NCBI GenBank assembly: GCA_045576735.1
Contig: JAZNGZ010000011.1
Location: forward strand, 1-54,166
Reading direction: 5' to 3'
From: RGIG4079 sp045576735
GTDB taxonomy: Bacteria; Bacteroidota; Bacteroidia; Bacteroidales; Muribaculaceae
Length of the DNA stretch: 54,166 nucleotides
A program made the position numbers and the translations under genes. Each line of letters starts with the position of its first letter. The first letter of the stretch is position 1. The notes beneath the pieces were generated by a model. That model was not told the origin of the DNA, ran no database searches, and was given only the letters and a program-made list of their open reading frames with translations. Below are positions 16,462 to 24,906 of this stretch, piece after piece.

Positions 16462-17077
16462 TGGAATTGTTGGTTATCGTGTTTCCACAAAGGTACTACA
16501 AAAAGATTAAATTGCAAAATAATATAAATTGTAGATTTTTTGCCTTTATAAAAACAAAAAAGCCATCCTTCACAGGCTGGCCTCTTTAGTATACTTGGTT
16601 ATTCCAAGTTAAACAAACCTAACATAAAACACGATTATCAATTTCTTTCAATAAAACGAGTGCTTTAATTAATAGCACTGAAATCTAACATTAAATACTA
16701 ACCCTAAAAATTATTTCCTATTATTTATTTTGTATTTCTGGTGACCTAATCACTTAGGCTGATTAATTATTTTACAATGCAAATTTAGAGATAAAATTCA
16801 TATGTTATATGTAAATATAATCATAATATAAATAAAATATAATTCTTTATATCTATAAATATCTGATATTGAGTGTGTAAAAATAATGCAATATTTATAG
16901 AAATATAAATAAATATATGAGTAATTAATCTTATTTTATGGCCTAAAACTCAGATTTAGTGCTTTAAATCACCTCGTTTTTTAGCCTTGACAAGTAAAAA
17001 TGCCACTATAAATCGAAGTATAATTTCCCCCTCTCACAACTACAAATTACTAGTTCCTCATTATTTTTAGTTTGCAA
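16462..17077. other. 616-base AT-rich intergenic region
   Basis: Holds the candidate small RNA (16555-16773, minus strand) and about 280 very AT-rich bases (16790-17050) between it and the Crp-like gene. No protein frame of note. Confidence 0.7.
16555..16773 (-). ncRNA. Candidate small RNA, about 220 nt
   Basis: Read on the minus strand, a TAAATTTG box (16787-16780) is followed by a run of hairpins: CAGCCTAAGTGATTAGG, CAGTGCT...AGCACT and ACTTGGAATAACCAAGT. It ends in a terminator (GGCCAGCC/GGATGGC followed by six T, 16555-16588). The middle contains TTTTTAGGGTTAGTAT, close to the segment in the candidate RNA at 5.8 kb. The stretch ending in the ACTTGG hairpin and terminator looks familiar from other Bacteroidales intergenic regions, but no Rfam family can be named. 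It could alternatively be the 3' untranslated region of the Crp-like gene. Confidence 0.5.
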
Positions 17078-17755
17078 TTAAGGGTGTATGAGTTTGGTAA
17101 GTTCGGGGCGGGATAGAACAAAAATCTCATTGGAGTTATAGTCGATGATGCCGCGTTGTTTCATCGATTCGAGGGTTGCGATGAATGAGGTGCGTTGTAC
17201 CCCGAAAAGGGAATAAAGGTCGCGTTGTCGGCATGTCACTTTAATGTCGGTGCCGCTCGATTGAGTAAGTGCTATAATCCAAAAAGCAATTCGTTCTTCA
17301 AGGTCACCCGATGACAAGGCGAGAATACCGTCGACCGATTTCTGAGCATTCATCGACAAAATGTTGAGGAAGTTATATAGAAAAATGTGGTCGCGATTAA
17401 GTATTGTCATGTAGTCATTCTTAGAAATTTGGAGAATGCCGGTATCGCTTATCGCATCGACAGTGCATGGATAGTTAGTGGCGCGGCCGAATAAAAATTC
17501 GGGAGCGATAACCGAAGGAGCCGACAAAGTTTGTGCAACCTTAAAACGTTCGGTTGTGTTTGTTATGGTAGAGCGAGCTTGCCCCGAAATGATAAATTTC
17601 ACATGCGTACAATTCTCCCCGGCCGTGATGATGCGTTCTCCGGCGAGGTACTTGAGGAAATGAAATTTAGCTTTCCCTACAATATCGGATATTCGCTCTG
17701 AAGTAGCTCCGTGAAACAAGGGAAGTCCTTTTAGTATTTCGTACATGCTGTCCAT
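17078..17755 (-). CDS. Crp/Fnr-family transcription regulator
   Basis: 225 residues. The N-terminal cyclic-nucleotide-binding-type beta roll runs from about 10 to 120 (LPLFHGATSERI, KYLAGERIITAGENCTHVKFIISGQ), then comes a dimer helix. The C-terminal winged helix-turn-helix contains VTCRQRDLYSLFGVQRTSFIA, where the recognition helix QRTSF matches Crp-type proteins. No Cys cluster for an iron-sulfur centre is visible, so it is unlike FNR. The ligand is unknown. It lies 58 bases downstream of the BASS-like transporter gene on the same strand, so the two may be transcribed together. Confidence 0.88.
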   Translation of the reverse strand: MDSMYEILKGLPLFHGATSERISDIVGKAKFHFLKYLAGERIITAGENCTHVKFIISGQARSTITNTTERFKVAQTLSAPSVIAPEFLFGRATNYPCTVDAISDTGILQISKNDYMTILNRDHIFLYNFLNILSMNAQKSVDGILALSSGDLEERIAFWIIALTQSSGTDIKVTCRQRDLYSLFGVQRTSFIATLESMKQRGIIDYNSNEIFVLSRPELTKLIHP

Positions 17756-17813
17756 GATAATGCGTATTTATGTTTTATGTTATAACACTCTTTGTTTATA
17801 TGTTGTTTGCGTT

Positions 17814-18725
17814 CTATTTACTTTTTTGAACTTTATATAGTTGAACTGAATTTATGATATTTTGCCAAGCTATATAGGCTGCAGGTCCTACCGATGCAAG
17901 TGGATGGAGCCATGTGAGAGCCAGCCATATCGCTAAAATAGTATTTTTTTGTCCCAATCCTTGCGCTCCGGCAACTTTGTTTCCACAAAGATAGCCAATT
18001 TTTCGTCCCAACCAAAATTGCGCGCAGCAAGCTATTGCCGCGCCTATGGCTAATGCAATCATAGTGGGAATTTCATCGCGAGGCTCAGATATGATGAAAC
18101 TCACGGCACGGCCTACTACTATAAACAATGCAATCGACCACAAATAGAACGATGCACTTTGGTGGGAAGCTATTGATTGTGCCACATTGGGAGTGATGCG
18201 ACGAAGTAGATAGGCAATAATTAAAGGGAGTAGTAACAAAGGTGCAACATGTTGTAGAATTGATAACTGAGCATCAATCAAAGATGTGCTGTGGATTGAT
18301 TCTGCTCCATAGTGGGAGAATAATATTGGAGCAAGCAGTGCCATGGCAATATTGCTTATTACCGAGAATGTGGTTACTCGGGCAATTCCTCCACCGAGCA
18401 TGCCTGTGACCACCGGTGCAGCCGAGGCTGTGGGGCATAGAAAACATATCATCACACCTTGAGCCACTATAGAGTTGAATGGCGCAAGGGCATAGTATGC
18501 GCCTAACGCTCCGCCTATTTGAATGGTGAGCAATAACCACGATAATCGTGTTACCTTAAATTCCGATGGTTTTACTTTGCAAAAAGTGATGCACAACATC
18601 ACGAAAATGAGATATGGGGTGACGAATGCCACTTTAGCGATGGCATCGTGAAACAACACCCCTCCCACCATAGCGATAGGAAGCATCCACGGTTTCAATT
18701 TTTTGCGAAATTCAGCACCATTCAT
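17814..18725 (-). CDS. BASS-family-like transporter (bile acid:sodium symporter fold)
   Basis: 303 residues with about nine or ten membrane helices. CPTASAAPVVTGMLGGG in the first half and GQKNTILAIWLA in the second resemble the two crossover motifs of the BASS/NQT superfamily (PF01758/PF13593 group). The cargo is unknown; organic anions or small metabolites are typical. It is not obviously an arsenite carrier: no arsenic genes are nearby. The start is ATG at 18725. It diverges from the btuB riboswitch region. Confidence 0.7.
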   Translation of the reverse strand: MNGAEFRKKLKPWMLPIAMVGGVLFHDAIAKVAFVTPYLIFVMLCITFCKVKPSEFKVTRLSWLLLTIQIGGALGAYYALAPFNSIVAQGVMICFLCPTASAAPVVTGMLGGGIARVTTFSVISNIAMALLAPILFSHYGAESIHSTSLIDAQLSILQHVAPLLLLPLIIAYLLRRITPNVAQSIASHQSASFYLWSIALFIVVGRAVSFIISEPRDEIPTMIALAIGAAIACCAQFWLGRKIGYLCGNKVAGAQGLGQKNTILAIWLALTWLHPLASVGPAAYIAWQNIINSVQLYKVQKSK

Positions 18726-18739
18726 GGTGCAAAGTTACG

Positions 18740-18846
18740 GAATAAAATTGAAAGTTGAGAGGTGAGAGTTGAAAGTTGAGTGATGAATGTAGGGGTGATT
18801 TGCAAAATATGAAAAATTCTCAACTCTCAACTCTCAATTCTCAATT
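18740..18846. repeat. Intergenic micro-repeats (TTGAAAGTTGAGAG / CTCAACTCTCAATT)
   Basis: GTTGAGAG-like words repeat several times (18752-18780), then the reverse form CTCAACTCTCAACTCTCAA (about 18819-18837) appears, so the block can fold as a long imperfect hairpin. The same words border the 137 bp dispersed repeat. Confidence 0.7.
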
Positions 18847-18854
18847 ATTTTCTT

Positions 18855-18862
18855 TATCTTTG
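18855..18862 (+). promoter_or_regulatory. Promoter -7 box of the btuB operon
   Basis: TATCTTTG matches TAnnTTTG and lies directly ahead of riboswitch 2. Confidence 0.65.
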
Positions 18863-18867
18863 TGGCG

Positions 18868-19010
18868 AAATATTCGGGAAACGTGTGAGAATCACGTGCT
18901 GTCGCGCAACTGTGTAGCTGTTAACTCGTTGAGTTTTCACGAAGTCAGGAACCGAGGTGGTTGAAAATCCACTATTAGTCGCTTTCGCTCGAAAAGTGTG
19001 GCTAAATCAC
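18868..19010 (+). promoter_or_regulatory. Cobalamin riboswitch 2
   Basis: Same order of core elements as copy 1: CGGGAAACGTGTGAGA, GCTGTCGCGCAACTGTG, GAAGTCAGGAACCGAGGTGG and TTAGTCGCTTTCGCTCG. It precedes btuB by about 105 bases. Both copies keep the same 3' stem-loop, suggesting the same mode of control of a B12-uptake regulon. Confidence 0.9.
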
Positions 19011-19116
19011 ATTCCGGTTTCTGAATCTCTTTCAGGTGTTGCTCGGTAATTGTCGGTTCCCCTCTTTTAGGCGAAAGCAAATTGAAAAAGGAAGACAATT
19101 TTAACCGGGTAATTTT

Positions 19117-21132
19117 TTGTTACGTAGGATTTACATATTAATAATTATAATGTTGGCTATGGTCAACATGACGGTCTACGCAGTAGATGTTGAGCAAGAA
19201 TCATTTGATTCTACTGTGTTGGAAGAGGTAATTGTGCAAAGCCGTCGCAAAGAAATTATTCAGTCGCAACGACTCGACGGGGCTCAGCTACAAAGTCTCA
19301 ATTCGCAGTCGGTTGCTGATGCATTGCGCTATTTCTCCGGAATACAGGTGAAAGACTTCGGTGGTGTAGGAGGGATAAAAACAATCAATATCCGTTCGAT
19401 GGGCTCTCATCATGTGGGTGTTTTCTATGATGGCATTCAGCTCGGCAATGCCCAGAACGGTCAAATTGATTTAGGCCGTTATTCACTCGATAATATAGAA
19501 GAGATAAATCTATATAACGGCCAGAAAAGCAATATCTTTCAAGGAGCGAAAGACTTCGGTTCGTCGGGGACGATTTATATACGCACTCGTCGCCCTCGTT
19601 GGAAAGATGATGAGCAATTTCATCTTATGGCGCAGTTAAAAACAGGTAGTTTCGGTCTTATTAACCCCGAAGTGGTGTGGGAACAACGATTGAGCGACCG
19701 CATAAGCCTCTCGGCAAGTGCTTCGTATACCAATGCCGATGGGGAGTATGATTTTCGCTATCGACGTCTAAATCTCGACGGAACAGTGGCTTATGACACA
19801 ACCGCCACTCGCCATAATAGCGACATAGAGGCTTTCCGTGCCGAGGTATCTACTTTTGGATTTCTCGACCATGGACAATGGTGTGGAAAGGTGTATTACT
19901 ACGATTCAGAGCGTGGAATTCCGGGAGCTATTGTAAATAATGTGTTCCGAAACGGAGAGCGGCAATGGGATCGCAACCTTTTCGTTCAGGGTAGTTTTGA
20001 ATATTCTTTCTCACCACGTTATCAGATAAAAGGTAGCGCTAAGTGGGCTTGGGATTATATGCGTTTCCTTCGCGATGACCCCAAAGAGCTATATATCGAT
20101 AATAGTTATTACCAACAAGAGGCTTATCTATCAGTGGCAAATATTTTTAGAATGACATCGTGGTGGGACCTCTCGGCAAGTGTCGACGCGCAATGGAACA
20201 CGATGAATGCCAATATGTCGAATTTCATGTATCCAACGCGCTGGACTCAATATGTGTCGGTGGCATCGGCATTTAAATATGGTGGATTGAGTGCGCAAGC
20301 GAGTGTGTTAGGTATATTTGTACAGGACCGCATAGGAAATGAGTATGTAGGAGGTCGTCGCACGACTTGCCGTGATGAGTTTACTCCAGCTTTGTTCCTT
20401 TCGTGGCAACCGCTATCATCGGCCGATTGGCATATAAACGGCTTTGTAAAAAAAGCATTCCGCATGCCCACATTCAATGACCTTTATTACACCGAAGTGG
20501 GTAATAAAGACCTTGAGCCTGAATACACATGGCAATATAGCATAGGTAGTAGCTATAATAAATCCACAAATCACCCCGTGTTTAAATTATTCTCGGTTAA
20601 AGGTGATGCTTATTATAATAAGGTGACAAATAAAATTGTAGCATACCCATCAGGACAGCAGTTCCGTTGGACGATGCTCAATCTTGGAATGGTTGAAATT
20701 CTCGGAGTGGAATTGGGAGCCGAAACAGCGATGAAATTTGGTAAAGTAGATGGTGCGTTGCGCTTGAACTACACTTATCAGAAGGCTCGCGACTTCACCG
20801 ACCGTGCTGACTCATATTATGGCGACCAAATCCCATATATTCCATTACACTCGGGGTCGGTTGCCGGGCGTTTGTCATGGCGAGGTTGGGATTTAAATTA
20901 TAGTTTTATCTACACCGGTGAGCGATATAACGCTCAAGAGAATATTCCACAAAATCATGAGCAGCCATGGTACACCCACGATGCCTCGCTTGTGTGGAAT
21001 TTCCCATTGAACAAGGTTAAATGCCGAGTGGGATTAGAGGTGAACAATATATTTGACCAAGACTATGAGGTGATACTCAATTACCCCATGCCCGGTCGCA
21101 ATTATAAAGTGACATTAAAAATAAATATATAA
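19117..21132 (+). CDS. btuB: TonB-dependent cobalamin receptor BtuB
   Basis: A 671-residue outer membrane transporter. The start is TTG at 19117, giving the signal peptide MLRRIYILIIIMLAMVNMTV; a later ATG (19150) would shorten it. After cleavage (about residue 22) comes a TonB-box-like VLEEVIVQS, a plug domain (SVADALRYFSGIQVKDFGG, IRSMGSHHVGVFYDG), then a 22-strand barrel rich in Tyr/Trp/Arg ending GRNYKVTLKINI with an aromatic-poor last strand. A cobalamin riboswitch upstream and a btuG-like gene downstream identify the cargo as vitamin B12. It is the first gene of a three-gene operon. Confidence 0.9.
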   Translation: MLRRIYILIIIMLAMVNMTVYAVDVEQESFDSTVLEEVIVQSRRKEIIQSQRLDGAQLQSLNSQSVADALRYFSGIQVKDFGGVGGIKTINIRSMGSHHVGVFYDGIQLGNAQNGQIDLGRYSLDNIEEINLYNGQKSNIFQGAKDFGSSGTIYIRTRRPRWKDDEQFHLMAQLKTGSFGLINPEVVWEQRLSDRISLSASASYTNADGEYDFRYRRLNLDGTVAYDTTATRHNSDIEAFRAEVSTFGFLDHGQWCGKVYYYDSERGIPGAIVNNVFRNGERQWDRNLFVQGSFEYSFSPRYQIKGSAKWAWDYMRFLRDDPKELYIDNSYYQQEAYLSVANIFRMTSWWDLSASVDAQWNTMNANMSNFMYPTRWTQYVSVASAFKYGGLSAQASVLGIFVQDRIGNEYVGGRRTTCRDEFTPALFLSWQPLSSADWHINGFVKKAFRMPTFNDLYYTEVGNKDLEPEYTWQYSIGSSYNKSTNHPVFKLFSVKGDAYYNKVTNKIVAYPSGQQFRWTMLNLGMVEILGVELGAETAMKFGKVDGALRLNYTYQKARDFTDRADSYYGDQIPYIPLHSGSVAGRLSWRGWDLNYSFIYTGERYNAQENIPQNHEQPWYTHDASLVWNFPLNKVKCRVGLEVNNIFDQDYEVILNYPMPGRNYKVTLKINI

Positions 21133-21136
21133 AATT

Positions 21137-22078
21137 ATGAAATCAAGAAGCAAATATGTGGCAGTGATGGCGTTGGCGTTGACCTTGACAATGGTGTCGT
21201 GTGGCGATAGCGACAAAGATGAACCGGCACCGGTACCACCCGTTGAACCAACAATGACAAGCACTCGATTGAATGTTACGGTGTTGGATTATTCGCCTGC
21301 TCCGGGGCAATTTGTAAACGAAATTCCCGAATATGAGGCCGGTGATACATATGAGTCGATGAATCGCAAAGCCACTGAGTCACTATGTAATGGTGATATG
21401 ATTTCGCTCGGAGCTTGGGGTGGTAGCGTTACAATCAAATTGCCTCAATCGCTTCCTAACGTAGAGGGTAAAGCCGATTTCAGAGTGGTGGGAAATGCCG
21501 TGTATGCCAATGACGCTTCAAATGCCATTCGTATCGGTTCGCCCGAACCTGGAATAGTGATGGTGATGCGTGATGAAAATGGCAACGGATTGCCCGATGA
21601 TATATGGTATGAGCTTCGTGGAAACCAACATGTAAATGCTGTGGCCAACTATCAAGTGACATATCATCGCCCTACAGCCGATGCTACTGATAATCAATAT
21701 ATCGCATGGAATGCCACAAATGGCGATAATGGATATATCAATCGCACAATCGAGCATCAACAAGATTATTTCCCTATGTGGCTCGATGAAGTGGAAACAA
21801 TGACATTTGCCGGTCGCCGTTTGCCCGATAATGGTGTGTTTAATACTGAGACTAATAAGTTTGACCTTTCATGTTATGATGGTTATGCCGATTCGCACCC
21901 CAATAATGTAGAGGCTTCGTGTCTCGATATCGACAATGCGGTAAATTCTGCCGGGGTAAAGGTCTCACTTGCATCGATTGATTTCATAAAGGTTTATACC
22001 GGAGTATTGCAAGCCAATGGCCCATTGGGCGAATGTTCTACTGAAGTAGCAGCCATTGAGCAAATTACATATAAATAA
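21137..22078 (+). CDS. Cobalamin-operon surface lipoprotein, function unknown
   Basis: 313 residues with a lipoprotein signal (MVSCGDSDKDEPAP, Cys about residue 22, acidic export tail). The body contains SLGAWGGSVTIKLPQSLPN, a DENGNGLPDDIWYELRG stretch typical of a calcium-binding-like loop, and SCLDIDNAVNSAG. Proteins like this recur inside Bacteroidetes B12 operons, but no name can be given. It starts 4 bases after btuB, and its TAA overlaps the first base of btuG, so tight co-translation is likely. A third extracellular B12-binding or complex-stabilising subunit is the best guess. Confidence 0.82.
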   Translation: MKSRSKYVAVMALALTLTMVSCGDSDKDEPAPVPPVEPTMTSTRLNVTVLDYSPAPGQFVNEIPEYEAGDTYESMNRKATESLCNGDMISLGAWGGSVTIKLPQSLPNVEGKADFRVVGNAVYANDASNAIRIGSPEPGIVMVMRDENGNGLPDDIWYELRGNQHVNAVANYQVTYHRPTADATDNQYIAWNATNGDNGYINRTIEHQQDYFPMWLDEVETMTFAGRRLPDNGVFNTETNKFDLSCYDGYADSHPNNVEASCLDIDNAVNSAGVKVSLASIDFIKVYTGVLQANGPLGECSTEVAAIEQITYK

Positions 22079-23214
22079 TGCGAGCCTCAGTTTTAATATT
22101 ATCTATAATCTCGTTGGCGGTTCTCACCGGTTGTCGTGAGGATATTTATATACACCCATCAACATCGACCGAGGTGGAGCCTCCACGCATCACCGGTGTT
22201 GACGGTTTCTATCTCATAAACGAGGGGAATATGGGGTCGAACAAGGCCACACTCGATTATTTTGATGAGACACAAGGTGTATATCATCGTAATATCTATG
22301 CCGAGCGCAACCCAAATGTGGTTAAGGAGTTGGGCGATGTGGGTAATGATGTGGAGATATATGGCTCAAAGCTTTATGCGGTAATCAACTGCTCGCATAA
22401 AGTTGAGGTGATGCGAGCCTCTGATGCGGTGAGTGTGGCACGTATCGACATTCCAAACTGCCGCTATGTGATAGGATATGGTCCTCATGTATATGTGAGT
22501 AGCTATGTGTCACCGGTGCAAGATGACCCAAAGGCGCCATTGGGAGCAATTTTTAAGGTCGACACTGCATCAATGAAGATAGTGGATAGGGTAGATGTGG
22601 GGTATCAGCCCGAAGAGATGGTTATCTCTAATGGTAAGATATATATTGCCAATTCAGGCGGTTATCGCGCCCCTAATTATGATCGCACGGTATCGGTAGT
22701 TAACTTAAATACATTTGAAGTGATAAAAGATATTGATGTGGCAATAAATCTACATCGTGTGAAACGTCATAAAAATGGTATGATATATGTATCGTCGCGT
22801 GGTGATAATGCTTTGGTCCCTTCAAGTTTATATGTAATAGATCCATCAATAGATAAAGTGGTTGCCGAAATTAATACCCCGATAAGTGACATGTGGATTC
22901 ATGGCGACTCGGCTTATATCTACGCTTCGGCTCGAAACGAGGCTATGCACACCACTACTATAAGTTATTCTATCCTCGATTTGAATACATTGAGGGTGGT
23001 TGACGATAAAATTATAAAGGACGGCACCGATGCCAACATAAAAATGCCTCATGGCATTGCCGTTCACCCCATTACCGGAGAAATTTATATCACTGATGCC
23101 CGCAACTATGTATCGTCGGGGCGCATTCATTGCTACACTCCCGACGGAATTCTGAAATGGACACAGACAACCGGCGAAATCCCTTCGCAATTTGCATTCA
23201 AAACAACGCACTAA
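22078..23214 (+). CDS. btuG: BtuG-like surface cobalamin-binding lipoprotein (beta-propeller)
   Basis: 378 residues with a lipoprotein signal (VLTGCREDI, Cys about residue 19). The rest is a seven-bladed propeller of YncE type: repeated hydrophobic strand pairs such as DGFYLINEGNMGSNKATLDYF, VSVVNLNTFEVIKDIDV, and GIAVHPITGEIYITDARNY. In Bacteroides, BtuG caps BtuB and binds B12 very tightly; position behind btuB under a cobalamin riboswitch agrees. It is the last gene of the operon and converges with the nonulosonic acid genes, 46 bases away. Confidence 0.88.
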   Translation: MRASVLILSIISLAVLTGCREDIYIHPSTSTEVEPPRITGVDGFYLINEGNMGSNKATLDYFDETQGVYHRNIYAERNPNVVKELGDVGNDVEIYGSKLYAVINCSHKVEVMRASDAVSVARIDIPNCRYVIGYGPHVYVSSYVSPVQDDPKAPLGAIFKVDTASMKIVDRVDVGYQPEEMVISNGKIYIANSGGYRAPNYDRTVSVVNLNTFEVIKDIDVAINLHRVKRHKNGMIYVSSRGDNALVPSSLYVIDPSIDKVVAEINTPISDMWIHGDSAYIYASARNEAMHTTTISYSILDLNTLRVVDDKIIKDGTDANIKMPHGIAVHPITGEIYITDARNYVSSGRIHCYTPDGILKWTQTTGEIPSQFAFKTTH

Positions 23215-23260
23215 CCCTTTGTTAATGCGGAATTAGGAATGCGGAGTGCTGAATTACTCC

Positions 23261-24259
23261 CTAAATCATTTCATCAGGTAGATAGTCGTGAGAGGCGATT
23301 GTGCCTATCACTTCGTCCCATTTCATAGGCGAGATGCCTCCACCGGGACGTTTTACGGTGATATTTTGAGGTGTGAAGAGTTCCCCTTTCTTTATTTCAG
23401 TGGCGGCAACGATGCTTTTGCGTGCTATTGTCATGTTTTTTCGTTCCGATTCCGATACTTGTTTGGTGCCTGAACCGAGCGCACATTCGATATGTCGAAT
23501 AGCATCAACCATGGCTTTGAGTTGGTGAGGTTCGAGCGATGCTTTGTGGTCGGGGCCGGGAAGGTTATTGTCGAGAGTGAAATGTTTTTCAATCACAGTA
23601 GCCCCCAATGCCACAGCGGCAATAGGCACTTCGATGCCACGGGTGTGGTCGCTATATCCCACAGGTACGTTAAATCTCTTGGCAATATCGTGCATAGCGC
23701 GAAGGTTTACATCGTTCCAAGGGGTGGGATATTCGGTATTACAATGTAGCAAAGTTATATTTTCTTCGGGAGTTCCGTTTGATGTAAGTACTTTAAGAGC
23801 GGCTTCAATGTCGGAGAGGTCACACATTCCGGTCGACATAATCACGCGTCCACCTTTTTGCGCTATGCTGCGTAGATAGGGTAGGTTTGTGATTTCACCC
23901 GAAGGGATTTTCCACAAATCTAAGTTAAGCGAGTGAAGAAACTCAATACTTTCGAGGTCGAAAGCTGTAGAGAGGAATTTTATACCGCATTTTTTACAAT
24001 GCTCAATGAGTAAGAAATGGTCGTCGCGCGATAACTCAAGTTGTTGCAACATTCTTAGTTGCGAATCTTCGCCACTGGTATTGGCCTTTTGATAATCGGC
24101 TTTGGCCGCGTGTCGCGAAACGAGTTTTTCTGATTTAAACGTTTGGAATTTCACATAATCCACACCGGCCTCGGCAGCGGCCTCGATGAGGCGCTTTGCC
24201 ATGTCGATACTTCCATTGTGGTTCACGCCGGCCTCGGCTATGATAAGCGTTTTACTCAT
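23261..24259 (-). CDS. neuB: N-acetylneuraminate/legionaminate synthase (NeuB family)
   Basis: A 332-residue cytosolic enzyme that condenses phosphoenolpyruvate with an N-acyl hexosamine to give a nine-carbon nonulosonic acid. Diagnostic blocks: IAEAGVNHNG near the start, VKFQTFKSEKLVS, KIPSGEITNLPYL, STGMCDLSDIE, LLHCNTEYPTPW, VGYSDHTRGIEVP, EKHFTLDN, and a C-terminal antifreeze-like SAF domain (KGELFTPQNITVKRPGGGI). Sialic, legionaminic and related synthases look alike at this level; the adjoining LegB-like dehydratase favours legionaminic acid (LegI). Its start overlaps the neuD-like gene by four bases. It ends the operon. Confidence 0.88.
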   Translation of the reverse strand: MSKTLIIAEAGVNHNGSIDMAKRLIEAAAEAGVDYVKFQTFKSEKLVSRHAAKADYQKANTSGEDSQLRMLQQLELSRDDHFLLIEHCKKCGIKFLSTAFDLESIEFLHSLNLDLWKIPSGEITNLPYLRSIAQKGGRVIMSTGMCDLSDIEAALKVLTSNGTPEENITLLHCNTEYPTPWNDVNLRAMHDIAKRFNVPVGYSDHTRGIEVPIAAVALGATVIEKHFTLDNNLPGPDHKASLEPHQLKAMVDAIRHIECALGSGTKQVSESERKNMTIARKSIVAATEIKKGELFTPQNITVKRPGGGISPMKWDEVIGTIASHDYLPDEMI

Positions 24260-24894
24260 TTTGCTTTGATTTTAAGAATAGCGGGGTTCCCTGAGTATAT
24301 ACCTTTTACTCTGAATGATTTGCGCACCAACGAACCGGCACCAATAACGCAGCCGTCGCAGATTGATGTGCCGTTGGCCATCACCGATTGGCTACCAAGG
24401 AATACATCATTGCCCACAGTGCAACCGCCGTTTACCATCGCTCCGGTTGAAATGTGGCAATAATCCCCAACGATGGCGTCATGCTCCACGTTGCTATGGG
24501 TGTTGATGATGCACCCGGTTCCTATTTTGGCATCGGCATTGACCATTGCAAAATGCATCACCACAGTTCCTTCGCCTATTGTAGCACGTTTTGAAACGTA
24601 GGCTGTTGATGCAACAAGAGTGGCTAATTTGCCTCCGGCTTCTCTGACTTTGTCGTGTAAGCGTTTGCGCAATGAGGGGTCTTTTATGCTGCCTACGGTT
24701 ACTATAAATGATGCTGAGTCGACATATTTGGGCATATCGTCATCGCAACCAATCACTTTGTAGCCGAGTATCTCATTGCCTATTTCCGATGGGTGGTCAA
24801 GAATGCCTACAATGTTGTAGCCACACGATTCAGCCACTTCGATAACCGATTTACAGTGGCCGCCACCTCCCACGAGAATCAGATTTTTATTCAT
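24256..24894 (-). CDS. NeuD/PglD-like sugar O- or N-acetyltransferase
   Basis: 212 residues. An N-terminal nucleotide-sugar binding half (LILVGGGGHCKSVIEVAES, Gly-rich loop) is followed from about residue 95 by left-handed beta-helix hexapeptide repeats (IGEGTVVMHFAMVNADAKIG, TVGNDVFLGSQS). The catalytic His of this family fits HSNVEHDAIVGDYCHIS. It acetylates sialic acid or an amino sugar such as a 4-amino intermediate of legionaminic or bacillosamine synthesis. It lies 12 bases after the LegB-like gene and overlaps neuB by four, so it acts on the same sugar. Confidence 0.85.
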   Translation of the reverse strand: MNKNLILVGGGGHCKSVIEVAESCGYNIVGILDHPSEIGNEILGYKVIGCDDDMPKYVDSASFIVTVGSIKDPSLRKRLHDKVREAGGKLATLVASTAYVSKRATIGEGTVVMHFAMVNADAKIGTGCIINTHSNVEHDAIVGDYCHISTGAMVNGGCTVGNDVFLGSQSVMANGTSICDGCVIGAGSLVRKSFRVKGIYSGNPAILKIKAK

Positions 24895-24906
24895 GCCGCA
24901 GGTTGT

